A DNA stretch of 53,511 bases from Byssovorax sp. (GTDB lineage: Bacteria; Myxococcota_A; Polyangia; Polyangiales; Polyangiaceae). Position numbers and translations under genes: made by a program. The first letter of the stretch is position 1. The number at the start of each line of letters is the position of its first letter. The notes beneath the pieces were generated by a model. It was not told the DNA's origin. It saw nothing but the letters and a program-made list of their open reading frames with translations, and did no database searches. The stretch lies in assembly GCA_025362495.1 (NCBI GenBank), contig JANYGI010000185.1, positions 1 to 53,511 on the forward strand. The letters are read 5' to 3'. Of this stretch, positions 23,952-33,021 are shown piece after piece.

Positions 23952-23971
23952 TTTTCCACAGGTCTTCCACA
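23952..23971 (+). promoter_or_regulatory. Pair of DnaA-box-like sites
   Basis: TTTTCCACA at 23952-23960 is followed by TCTTCCACA at 23963-23971, a start-to-start distance of 11 bp, about one helical turn, which suits cooperative DnaA binding. Each matches the consensus except for one or two positions. Confidence 0.55.
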
Positions 23972-24073
23972 GGGCATCGAGAGGCCTCTGGGGAGTCGAG
24001 TCGTCGTTGGTTGCTTCATTGCGTATCGAGTCGTCACCCGGCCCCGAGGCAGCGCGTGTCGCGTCGGCGGTTT

Positions 24074-24166
24074 GGGGCCGCAGGCGGCCCATCGAGACAA
24101 ACGCACGCGTCGCGTGCCTGGGATTTCGAGGCGGATTTCGGCCCCATCGAGACATCGAGACAAACG
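24074..24166. repeat. Palindromic repeat copies related to the atp-operon array
   Basis: GGGGCCGCAGGCGGCCC at 24074-24090 is followed by ATCGAGAC. This is the reverse complement of the palindrome-plus-GTCTCGAT unit that is tandemly repeated at 30926-31035. A half copy, CGGCCCCATCGAGAC, lies at 24139-24153, and CATCGAGACAAACG occurs twice (24090-24103 and 24153-24166). The match across 6.8 kb, in non-coding DNA at both sites, points to a dispersed repeat family. Confidence 0.7.
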
Positions 24167-24590
24167 TCGGCAATAGCTTCCCCTCGGCACCACCCACCAG
24201 TGGGCCGGGGCTCATTTACGCAAATGAAGAACAATCCGCCCCTGCTCTCCGTGCCCCTGCGGGGGACGAGGTTCGGGACGGCCGGAGCTCGATTCGACCG
24301 CCGGGGGCGACGCTCCGCCGCTCCCGAAAGACGGTTTTGAGGTAGCACCGGCCGGGTCCGGGAGTCCATCCCCAAACTGGCAAAATAAGTATAACTACTT
24401 GGATTCGCTGTTCTTTTTTTCTCGATTGCGGTGCCGCGAAGCGCGGTTCGCGACGCGCCGCCCCGACGCCGGGAGGCGCCTCCGGACGGCCTCCGCGACG
24501 CCCCCTGTGATCGGACACGATTCCGGGCGTCAAGAGCGAAATTCATCCAGTGTTACGGACAGTTCCGAGATCAACCGGGGAAGAAGGGCC

Positions 24591-24605
24591 AGTTTGTAGC
24601 AAACT
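24591..24605. promoter_or_regulatory. Perfect inverted repeat upstream of the barrel-protein gene
   Basis: AGTTTG-TAG-CAAACT is a perfect 6-3-6 inverted repeat, 37 bp before the ATG at 24643. It could be an operator or a leader hairpin. Nothing else in the 5' region identifies its protein. Confidence 0.3.
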
Positions 24606-24642
24606 TGTCCCTCCACCCGCTCGATGCGCTACGGACCCCTGG

Positions 24643-25686
24643 ATGCGTCTCCCTCGAACCTCCTGCAGAGCGGTCTCCAGCACCTCCGCGGCGGCGCTGG
24701 CGGGGGCGCTGCTCCTCGGATCGGGTTCCGCGGCCGCTGATCCCGACCCGTTCAACCCCGATCGGCTGCCCGCGCAAGTTCTTTACAACTACGGGGAGAA
24801 CGAGACGACGCGAAGCGGAGCGATGGGCGGCGCGCTCCGGTCGCTCGGCAGCGGCACCTCGTCGCTGTACCTGAACCCGGCCGCCATGACGACGACGCGC
24901 GTCTATCACATCGAGGCCCAGGCCCAGTTCTCACCCGAAGCCGGCCGCCAGCTCTACGGTGGAAATGTCGTCGATTCGGTCACGGGGCGGCTCGCCGGCG
25001 CGGCCTCGTTCGCCGGTGGCTTCGTCGATCCCACCAGCACCCATCGCTCGCTCCTCGATGCGCGCGCGGGGCTCGCCTACCCGGTCTCGGATCACATCTC
25101 GATCGGCCTCGGCGGCCGCTACCTCAAGCTCGATCAAGAGGCCGTCAAGGCCCCGTTCGCGCTCGATGGAATCTCCGGCGGGCTCGGTGATCCGCCCGGG
25201 GGTCGAAGCTCACGCTTCGCGCTCGTCAATTCATTGACGTTCGACGTCGGCATCAACATTCGGCTCGGCGACAGCATCTTCGTCTCGGCGGTCGGCCAGA
25301 ACCTGACGTACCCGAACAACGGATTCCTTCCCACGACGGTCGGCGGCGGCCTCGGCTTCGCCAACGCCAACCTCTCGCTCGAGGCCGACGGCATCGCCGA
25401 CCTGAGCTCGTGGGGGAAGCCGACGGCGCGGCTGATGGGCGGCGGCGAGTACCTGGTCGCCGATCACGTCCCGATCCGGCTCGGCTACCGCTTCGATCAA
25501 GGCGCCAAGCTCCACACGCTCTCGGCGGGCCTCGGCTACATCAGCCCCGAGTTCTCGATCGAGGCCGCGGCGAAGCGCACGCTCTCGCAGCCCGGCGTGA
25601 CGACGATCATCTTCAGCATCGCGTATTTCCTCGAGTCGTCCGGCCTCACCAAGACCCAGACGAGCGACATCGAGCCGACGATGTAG
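24643..25686 (+). CDS. Outer-membrane beta-barrel protein (PorV/FadL-like)
   Basis: The 347-residue protein has a signal peptide (MRLPRTSCRAVSSTSAAALA, hydrophobic GALLLGSGSAAA, cleavage near AAA-DPD) and a mature region with alternating beta strands and many Gly/aromatic turns. The N-terminal part GAMGGALRSLGSGTSSLYLN with PAAM resembles the 'G-A...N-P-A' start of FadL/PorV/UPF0164-type barrels. Length fits a 12-14 strand barrel. The ATG at 24643 gives a proper signal peptide; the frame extends to 24550 but without one. The gene ends at a TAG whose last base begins a long inverted-repeat element. The cargo is unknown; transport or envelope assembly is inferred from the fold. Confidence 0.65.
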   Translation: MRLPRTSCRAVSSTSAAALAGALLLGSGSAAADPDPFNPDRLPAQVLYNYGENETTRSGAMGGALRSLGSGTSSLYLNPAAMTTTRVYHIEAQAQFSPEAGRQLYGGNVVDSVTGRLAGAASFAGGFVDPTSTHRSLLDARAGLAYPVSDHISIGLGGRYLKLDQEAVKAPFALDGISGGLGDPPGGRSSRFALVNSLTFDVGINIRLGDSIFVSAVGQNLTYPNNGFLPTTVGGGLGFANANLSLEADGIADLSSWGKPTARLMGGGEYLVADHVPIRLGYRFDQGAKLHTLSAGLGYISPEFSIEAAAKRTLSQPGVTTIIFSIAYFLESSGLTKTQTSDIEPTM

Positions 25687-25842
25687 AGCCTGATCCCGGT
25701 AGAGCGGACCGAGCCGGCCAAAGAGACGCAAGCTCGCCGAGGCGCGAGGATGAAGGAGTGCGAACGCACGTCGAATCCGAGCAACGCAGGCGAGCGCCGC
25801 GGCTCTGCCGGACGGCGACGGGAGCTCTACCGGGATAGGCTC
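25686..25842. ncRNA. 157-nt nested inverted-repeat element (structured RNA or MITE-like repeat)
   Basis: The outer arms are GAGCCTGATCCCGGTAGAGC (25686-25705) and GCTCTACCGGGATAGGCTC (25824-25842), perfectly complementary except for one bulged G. Inside are further nested stems in the same order: GAGCC (25711-25715) with GGCTC (25801-25805), GCTCGCC (25732-25738) with GGCGAGC (25789-25795), GGAT (25748-25751) with ATCC (25775-25778), and an apical GTGC-GAAC-GCAC hairpin (25758-25769). GTA occurs on both sides and could be a short target duplication. It begins at the last base of the barrel gene stop. It could be a non-coding RNA, a large terminator or a non-autonomous element; no reverse transcriptase or transposase is nearby. 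Confidence 0.55.
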
Positions 25843-25888
25843 GTAGCCGCGTGCCGGGCGCGGGGACCCGTGCGATAGTCGCGCGCCC

Positions 25889-26488
25889 GTGCTCTGCCTT
25901 CTTCATTCGACCGATCCGCGCTGGGCCGCGATGGCCCTCGCGTCGCTCCCCGAGCTCCTCGCCGATCACGCCCACTGCGAGATGAAGGCCGCGTCGAACG
26001 CGCTCTCGCTCGCGACGCGCTGGCCCGCGTCGACCCGCCTCGCCAGCGCCCTGGCGACGATCGCCGAAGAAGAGCTCCGGCACTTCCGCGCTGTAGTCGC
26101 CGAGCTCGAGCGCCGCGGCATCCCCCTCGGCAAGCCCGAGGTCGACGAGTACGTCGCCGAGCTGCGCAAGGCCTCGAACATCAGCGGCAAGCAGACGCCC
26201 GAGGCCTCGCTCATCGATCGGCTCCTCGTCGCGTCGCTGATCGAGGCGCGATCGTGCGAGCGCTTCCGCCTCCTCGCCGACGCGCTCGCCGCGCGGGGCG
26301 ACGCGCTCGCCCCCTTCTACGAGGACCTCTTCGTCTGCGAGGCCCGGCACTACACGACGATGGTCGACCTCGCGATCGAGGCCTCCTCGGGCGACGAGGT
26401 CGCGGTGCGCGCGCGGCTCGGCGTGCTCGCTCGCCAGGAGAGCGTCATCGCGGCGCGACTCGGCGTTCGCCCTTCGATCCACGGTTGA
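25889..26488 (+). CDS. miaE: tRNA hydroxylase MiaE (di-iron)
   Basis: The 199-residue protein matches MiaE, the di-iron monooxygenase that hydroxylates the isopentenyl group of ms2i6A37 in tRNA. The typical N-terminal block LPELLADHAHCEMKAASNAL carries the first E-x2-H-like iron ligands, TIAEEELRHFRAVV the second (E and H), and later helices ASLIEARSCERFRLLA and FVCEARHYTTMVDLA hold further E..H ligands. Length is standard. The GTG at 25889 gives the normal N-terminus. It follows the structured element by 46 bp and precedes an unknown gene with a 2-bp gap, so the two are probably co-transcribed. Confidence 0.9.
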   Translation: MLCLLHSTDPRWAAMALASLPELLADHAHCEMKAASNALSLATRWPASTRLASALATIAEEELRHFRAVVAELERRGIPLGKPEVDEYVAELRKASNISGKQTPEASLIDRLLVASLIEARSCERFRLLADALAARGDALAPFYEDLFVCEARHYTTMVDLAIEASSGDEVAVRARLGVLARQESVIAARLGVRPSIHG

Positions 26489-26490
26489 TC

Positions 26491-27912
26491 ATGGACATCC
26501 CCTTCGAGATCCTCGACCGCGAAATCGCCCGCGCCTCCTCGCGATCACGGGCGGCTCGCGCCTCGCTCGAGCGCGGCGAGGCCGTCGACTACGATCCGCT
26601 CGACGACGAGCGCCGCGTCAGCTCGCGCGACATGTTCCTCGATCTCGCGCCGCGCCCCGTCCCGCCGCGCGAGCCCGGGCAGCCTCTCGATCTCGCGGCG
26701 CTGCTGCCGAAGCCGAGCGATCAGCACCGCGTCGCGATCCGCGAGTGGGTCTTCGCGCTGACGCTCGATCGCGTGCTCTGGGCCGACTCGCAGCGCATCG
26801 CGGCGGCCCGTCGTGCGCCGGCGATCACCATCGATCGCACCGACCTCGGGCGGCTCCAGCTCTCGCCGCGAGATCTCCTCGGGCGGGTGATCGCCGAGCC
26901 CGAGCCGCGTCGTCGTCGCCTCCTCGCCGAGGTGCTGGAGCAGGGCGCGTTCGCCGTGCAAGACGCGTCGCGCATCTACGTGGAGCGCCGGGCCGAGGCC
27001 GCTCGGCGCCTGCCCGCCGATCTCGATCGCCTTGAAATACCGATAGATCCTGTCGTCATCGAGGGAGCGCCGGCGACGACGCGCGCCGCCGCGCTGACCG
27101 CGATCGCCGACGAGGCGCTGCGCGCGACCGAGCAGCTCGCGCCCCGCGCCGAACGATCGTGGGACGAGGCCATCGACGCGGGCGTGGGCCGCGCGCAGGC
27201 CGAAGGGTGGCCGGCTCGGCTCGGATCACGCTGGATCGAAGGCCTGTTTCACTCCACGTCGCTCACCGAGGGGCTGCGCCTCGATCTCGGTCCGCTGCCG
27301 CGCGCACTCGGCTCCTCGTCGTTCGCGCGCGCGCTCGCGGCGTTCGGCGCCGCGCTCGCCGACGCCGACGGGCCGCGCGGCCTACCGTTCTCGATGGCCT
27401 GCGCGCCCTTCGATCTCCGGCGCGCGCGTCGCTCGGCGCTCTTCGGATCGCTCGTCGCTGATCCGGTGTTCGGTCGCCGCATGCTCGGGCTCGGCCGCGA
27501 CGCCGCCCGCGATCAGGCTCGCGGCGTCGCGCGATCGCTCGCCGTCGCCGTGCGCCTCGCCGCGTCGCGCGCGCTCTTCCGCGGCCTCCTCTCGCTCGCC
27601 GAGGGCGCTCGCGCGAACCGCTTCGAAGAGATCACCGCGGCGTCGCTCGGCGCCCCGATCCCGCCCGCGCTCGCCGGCGTCGTCCCGCGGCTCTCGCCGG
27701 CCGACGCGACCAACTTCCTCGGCCTCCTGCTGGGCGCCCTCGATCGCCGCGCCCTCGTCGAGCGCTTTGACGAGGACTGGTTCCGCAACCCCGAGGCGGC
27801 CCGCGCCATCCGCGAAGAAGACGCCGCCCCGCCCGCGTTTCGCCGCGCCCCTGCCGCTCTGTTGACGGCCGGCGTGGCCGAGCTCGCTTTCAGCCTGTCC
27901 GATCTCGGTTGA
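26491..27912 (+). CDS. Hypothetical protein, 473 aa, co-located with miaE
   Basis: This 473-residue protein is not recognised. It is helical, Arg/Ala/Leu-rich and without signal peptide or clear membrane segment. Segments that look conserved are PRDLLGRVIAEPEPRRRRLL, EVLEQGAFAVQDASRIY and, in the middle, FHSTSLTEGLRLDLGPLPRA. The pattern of a first acidic basic-rich helix and then paired domains does not match a catalytic motif known to me. The ATG at 26491 lies two bases after the miaE stop, so a shared mRNA is likely; an upstream in-frame start would overlap miaE. GC3 is very high, so it is a genuine gene. Function unknown. Confidence 0.75.
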   Translation: MDIPFEILDREIARASSRSRAARASLERGEAVDYDPLDDERRVSSRDMFLDLAPRPVPPREPGQPLDLAALLPKPSDQHRVAIREWVFALTLDRVLWADSQRIAAARRAPAITIDRTDLGRLQLSPRDLLGRVIAEPEPRRRRLLAEVLEQGAFAVQDASRIYVERRAEAARRLPADLDRLEIPIDPVVIEGAPATTRAAALTAIADEALRATEQLAPRAERSWDEAIDAGVGRAQAEGWPARLGSRWIEGLFHSTSLTEGLRLDLGPLPRALGSSSFARALAAFGAALADADGPRGLPFSMACAPFDLRRARRSALFGSLVADPVFGRRMLGLGRDAARDQARGVARSLAVAVRLAASRALFRGLLSLAEGARANRFEEITAASLGAPIPPALAGVVPRLSPADATNFLGLLLGALDRRALVERFDEDWFRNPEAARAIREEDAAPPAFRRAPAALLTAGVAELAFSLSDLG

Positions 27913-27955
27913 GCCGACTGCTGACGCCGCAGCGCGTTTCCGCTAGCTTCGCCGC

Positions 27956-28237
27956 GTGGTTCAAAAGTACGGCATCCCGTTCGCCGATCTCCCCAGCCAC
28001 TGCCTCGATGCGGTCGACGCCGCCGAGCGGGCTCGGGCGCGCACCCTCGTCACCCGCAGCGGCCACGCCATCGCGGCGATCGTCCCCATGACCGACCTCG
28101 ACAAGATCGACGTGCCCGACCCCTCGATCGGCGGCGTCGATCCGCTGCTCGCCCTCTGCGGCGCGTGCCGGCACGACGCGTTCGTCGACTCCATCGTCAC
28201 CGACTTCTCGAAGACCGGCCTCTGGCACCGAGGCTGA
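27956..28237 (+). CDS. Phd/YefM-like antitoxin
   Basis: The 93-residue protein has a Phd/YefM-like core (ARTLVTRSGHAIAAIVPMTD, followed by LDKID), the 'G..VAI..P...' strand pattern seen in antitoxins that bind and neutralise a PIN toxin. The C-terminal half, DPLLALCGACRHDAFVDSIV, has two Cys and an HD, which may be the toxin-binding extension. It starts at a GTG and ends 3 bp before the PIN toxin GTG, the usual antitoxin-first order. It should repress its own operon. Family assignment comes from pattern and context. Confidence 0.7.
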   Translation: MVQKYGIPFADLPSHCLDAVDAAERARARTLVTRSGHAIAAIVPMTDLDKIDVPDPSIGGVDPLLALCGACRHDAFVDSIVTDFSKTGLWHRG

Positions 28238-28240
28238 CGC

Positions 28241-28633
28241 GTGGCCTACCTCCTCGACACCGGCACCCTCTCCGAGGTGCTCCGCTCCGTCCCTTCGCGC
28301 AGCCTCGTCCGTCGCCTCACGACGGTGCCCGCGCGCGACCGCTGGACGAGCGTGATCACCGTGAGCCAGATCCTCATCGCCGCGCGCAAGACGCGGAACC
28401 CCAAGGTGATGCAGGACGTGATCCGCCTCGTCGCCTCGGTGAAGGTCGCGGCCTTCGACATGATCGCGGCGCAGTCGTTCGCGAAGTTCCGCGCCACCGT
28501 CGCTCTCGACGGCGACACGGACGACGTGATGATCGCGGCGATCGCCGTGACGAACGACTTCACCCTGGTGACGCGTAGACCAGCAGATTTTGCGCGGTTT
28601 CCGCATCTCCGCGTCGAAGACTGGATCGCCTGA
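28241..28633 (+). CDS. PIN-domain toxin (VapC-like), possibly impaired
   Basis: The 130-residue protein has the PIN fold order: LLDTGTLSEVL (first acidic Asp, usually DTN/DTS), then ITVSQILIAARK where the second acidic residue (Glu) is replaced by Gln, then LDGDTDDVMIAAIA, with the third acidic cluster, and a final LVTRRPADFARF, where an Asn or Asp usually follows the Thr. VapC toxins are Mg-dependent RNases that cut tRNA or rRNA. The substitutions at two of four metal-ligand positions suggest weakened or altered activity. GTG at 28241 follows the antitoxin with a 3-bp gap. Nothing is known of its target. Confidence 0.75.
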   Translation: MAYLLDTGTLSEVLRSVPSRSLVRRLTTVPARDRWTSVITVSQILIAARKTRNPKVMQDVIRLVASVKVAAFDMIAAQSFAKFRATVALDGDTDDVMIAAIAVTNDFTLVTRRPADFARFPHLRVEDWIA

Positions 28634-28852
28634 ACCGACCCGGCGAGGCGGCTTCGATCGCGTCGCGGCGGCATTTTCTCGCGGGTTTCTGGCGGCGCCT
28701 CGAGCGCTGGCCTACCCGTCGGATCCTTCTCGAACGAGGCGGCAGAGCGATGGGACTATCCTCCGCCGCGCTCTGCACCCTAGAAGGGCTTCCCGCTCTC
28801 GTCGCCGTATGGTAGTCCCCCCGCGCCGCAAGCCTTTCCCACCCGGATCAAC

Positions 28853-29323
28853 GTGACCCTGCACGCCCTTCCCCACCTCCTCGCGAGCGCGATCAGCGTC
28901 GACTTCGATCTGACGTTCCTCGCGCAGTTCGTCCTCTTCACCGCCTTCATCACGGTGCTGAAGCCGCTCCTGTTCGACCCGCTCCTGAAGGTCTTCGAGG
29001 AGCGCGAGAAGCGCACCGAAGGCGCCAAGAAGGAGGCGCGCGAGATGGACGCCGAAGCCGGCGAGCTGCTCACGCGCTACGAGGCCGCGCTCGAGAAGGT
29101 CCGCCAGGAAGCGGGCCGCGATCGCGAGAAGCTGCGAGGCGAAGCCGCGGCGCTCGAGTCCAAGATCATGGCCGAGGCCCGCGCCGAAGCCGCGAAGATC
29201 CTCGAGATCGGCAAGGCGCGCATCGCCGCGGACGTCGCCGCGCTCAAGAAAGAGCTCGACGCCGCTCGCCCCGAGCTCGCCGCGCAGATCGCGTCACGCA
29301 TCCTCGATCGGGAGGTGAGCTGA
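28853..29323 (+). CDS. atpF': ATP synthase F0 subunit b' (first b-type subunit)
   Basis: This 156-residue b-type subunit has an N-terminal membrane segment (FLAQFVLFTAFITVLKPLLF, preceded by DFDLT) and a long charged coiled coil that forms part of the peripheral stalk, ending ELAAQIASRILDREVS. It is one of two b-type subunits here, as in bacteria with b/b' heterodimers. The GTG at 28853 starts it; the upstream 220 bp (28634-28852) hold no recognised gene and presumably the operon promoter. Its TGA overlaps the ATG of the next b-type gene. In plants and cyanobacteria the b' subunit is called AtpG/AtpX. Confidence 0.88.
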   Translation: MTLHALPHLLASAISVDFDLTFLAQFVLFTAFITVLKPLLFDPLLKVFEEREKRTEGAKKEAREMDAEAGELLTRYEAALEKVRQEAGRDREKLRGEAAALESKIMAEARAEAAKILEIGKARIAADVAALKKELDAARPELAAQIASRILDREVS

Positions 29324-30381
29324 TGAAATCGCCTCGTATTCGCGGTGTTTCCGCCGCCCTCGGGCTCGGCCTCGCGCTCGCCGTCGGCGTCGCCTTCGCG
29401 CAGCAACCGGCTCCGGCGCAGATCGGTCAGGTCGTGCAGCCCGGCCAGCCGGCGCAGCCCGGTCAGGTCCAGATCCGCAAGATTGATCCGAGCCAGCTGC
29501 CGCCTGGTTTCCGCCAGCCCGGTGGGCCGATGGCGCCGGGTGGTCCCGGTCTCCCCGGAGGTGTCCCCGGGGGCCAGCGCCCGCAGTTCCCGCCGGGCGT
29601 ACGGCCGCCGGGTGGCATGCCGCCGGGCCTCCCGCCCGGCTTCAACCCGCATGCGCAGCAGCGCGTGGTCGCGCACGAAGAAGCGGAAGAAGGCGGGGGC
29701 GAGCACGAGTGGTGCCCCGGCCACGGCGCGGCCGATCCGCCGCCCCCGCCGAACTGGTGGCGTGGCCTCCTGATGGTCGACAACGAGCGCGCGAAGTCCG
29801 ACAGCTTCGTCAACCAGCTCCTGTTCCGCTACGAGAACAAGAAGGATCCCTGCGACAAGGACAACGCGCCGCCGCCGTTCCTGGCGACCGTGATAAACTT
29901 CGGGATCCTCGGGTTCATTCTCTACAAGTTCGGTCGCAAGCCGCTCGCCGAGGCGCTGCTCAAGCGCAAGACGACGATCATGGCCGACATCGACACGGCG
30001 ACGGAGCTCTACGAGAAGGCCAAGGTCCGCCTCGACGAGTACGAAGAGAAGTTCGAGCGCATGGACGAGAAGCTCGCCGAGCTTCGCAGCGAGCTCGCGG
30101 CGCAGTCCGAAAAAGAGAAGGCGCACATCCTCGCCGAGGCCGAAGAGCGCCGCATCCGCATGCGTCGCGACGCGGAGTTCCGCATCGAGCAGGAGGGCAA
30201 GACGGCCCGCGCCGAGCTGCTGCAGCAGGCCGTGCTCGGCGCCGCCGCTGCCGCGGAAGAGCTCCTCGTGAAGAAGGTCGGCGCGAGCGATCTCGACCGC
30301 ATGGCCGAGGACTACCTCAAGGCCGTCGGGCCTGCGATCAAGGGCGTGCGCGCCTCTGCCGCCGCTCCGGGAGGCCAGTGA
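29323..30381 (+). CDS. atpF: ATP synthase F0 subunit b with signal peptide and Pro/Gly-rich extension
   Basis: The 352-residue protein is over twice the usual b-subunit length. It begins with a signal-like segment (GVSAALGLGLALAVGVAFA, to about residue 26), then a Gln/Pro/Gly-rich region (27-115), a Glu/His-rich patch and a short Cys-containing loop (GHGAADPPPPPNWW; DPCDKDN). Only then comes the membrane helix FLATVINFGILGFILYKFG (186-204) and the charged stalk coiled coil. The signal peptide would put the low-complexity region outside the membrane, as in some deltaproteobacterial b subunits. The ATG overlaps the b' stop by one base. Its role in the stalk is firm; the use of the extension is unknown. 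Confidence 0.85.
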   Translation: MKSPRIRGVSAALGLGLALAVGVAFAQQPAPAQIGQVVQPGQPAQPGQVQIRKIDPSQLPPGFRQPGGPMAPGGPGLPGGVPGGQRPQFPPGVRPPGGMPPGLPPGFNPHAQQRVVAHEEAEEGGGEHEWCPGHGAADPPPPPNWWRGLLMVDNERAKSDSFVNQLLFRYENKKDPCDKDNAPPPFLATVINFGILGFILYKFGRKPLAEALLKRKTTIMADIDTATELYEKAKVRLDEYEEKFERMDEKLAELRSELAAQSEKEKAHILAEAEERRIRMRRDAEFRIEQEGKTARAELLQQAVLGAAAAAEELLVKKVGASDLDRMAEDYLKAVGPAIKGVRASAAAPGGQ

Positions 30382-30382
30382 A

Positions 30383-30925
30383 ATGAGCCACGAGAACATC
30401 GCCCGCCGCTGGGGCCGCGCCGTCTTCGAGCTGGGCAAGGAGAGCAACACGCTCGCCGCGCTCAGCCGCGACATGACGGCCTTCGCCGAGCTCTACACCG
30501 CGAACGACGAGCTCTCCGGCGTGCTCGAGAACCCGCTCGTCCCCGAGCCCTCGCGCGAGGCAATCATCGTCGAAGTCGCCGACAAGCTCGGCCTCTCCGA
30601 GACGGCGAAGAACACGCTCCGCTTGCTGAGCAAGAAGCGCCGGATCCTCGCCGTCCCCGAGATCGCTCGCCACGTCGCGCGGCTCGTCGACATCGAGGGC
30701 AACGTCGTCCGCGCCGAGGTGACGAGCGCGGGCCCGCTGACCGAGGCCTACCTCGGGCGGCTCAAGGCCGAGCTCGAGAAGGCCACCGGCAAGACGGTCG
30801 TCGTCACGCACAAGCAGGACAAGGCCCTGATCGGAGGCGTGATCACGCGCCTCGGCGATCAGGTGATCGACGGCAGCGTGCGAGCCCGGCTCAACGGCTT
30901 CCGCGAGTCGCTGCTCCGCAGTTGA
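30383..30925 (+). CDS. atpH: ATP synthase F1 subunit delta
   Basis: The 180-residue protein is the delta subunit (OSCP) that joins the peripheral stalk to F1. It has the N-terminal helical domain (ARRWGRAVFELGKESNTLAA) and the C-terminal signature VTHKQDKALIGGVITRLGDQ, followed by IDGSVRARLNGF. Length is standard. It starts one base after the b-subunit stop. A tandem 28-bp repeat begins immediately after its TGA, separating it from atpA by 218 bp, unlike the tight spacing elsewhere in the operon. Confidence 0.93.
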   Translation: MSHENIARRWGRAVFELGKESNTLAALSRDMTAFAELYTANDELSGVLENPLVPEPSREAIIVEVADKLGLSETAKNTLRLLSKKRRILAVPEIARHVARLVDIEGNVVRAEVTSAGPLTEAYLGRLKAELEKATGKTVVVTHKQDKALIGGVITRLGDQVIDGSVRARLNGFRESLLRS

Positions 30926-31035
30926 GTCTCGATGGGGCCGCAAGCGGCCCTCTGTCTCGATGGGGCCGCAAGCGGCCCTCTGTCTCGATGGGGCCGCAAG
31001 CGGCCCTCTGTCTCGATGGGGCCGCAAGCGGCCCC
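30926..31035. repeat. Tandem array of a 28-bp palindrome-containing repeat inside the atp operon
   Basis: Four units start at 30926, 30954, 30982 and 31010. Each has GTCTCGATG followed by the inverted repeat GGGCCGC-AA-GCGGCCC; the first three end in TCT and are essentially identical, and the last ends differently at about 31035. The first unit begins directly after the atpH stop. Relatives in reverse orientation lie upstream of dnaA (24074-24166). In RNA each unit would form a strong hairpin. The 108 bp from 31036 to the atpA start show nothing else. Confidence 0.9.
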
Positions 31036-31143
31036 AAACCCCATGCGCGCTGTTCGCGCGCCAAAGCCCTCTCGCCGAGGGTTCAAAACTAAAGATTTCC
31101 GCGACACGCGGGTCATCTACCGAAGCCGAGTAAGGACGTCGCC

Positions 31144-33018
<1,875 letters not shown>

Positions 33019-33021
33019 CCC

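Larger units (their letters stand above)
23864..24430. other. Candidate replication origin (oriC) upstream of dnaA
   Basis: The 835-bp gap between dnaA (starts 23807) and the barrel gene (starts 24643) has no convincing gene. It holds three DnaA-box-like 9-mers close together near the dnaA end, and an AT-rich block at about 24371-24430 (AAATAAGTATAACTACTTGG and a T7 run) that stands out sharply from the GC-rich surroundings and could be an unwinding element. A perfect CCAGGCA-T-TGCCTGG palindrome is at 23928-23942. Origins next to dnaA are common in bacteria. Only three boxes, mostly non-consensus, keep confidence moderate; autoregulation of dnaA could explain them too. Confidence 0.5.

Noticed and set aside
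20128-23970. Very long open frame on the minus strand covering dnaA and the NHL-repeat gene in another frame
   Set aside because: In GC-rich DNA antisense or shifted frames stay open by chance; composition is Arg/Pro/Ala-rich without motifs, and the true genes lie in the other frames.
25686-25842. Retron msr-msd locus
   Set aside because: Retrons need a reverse transcriptase gene next to the msr-msd region; none is present.
30926-31035. CRISPR array
   Set aside because: Units are contiguous with no unique spacers, and there are no cas genes.
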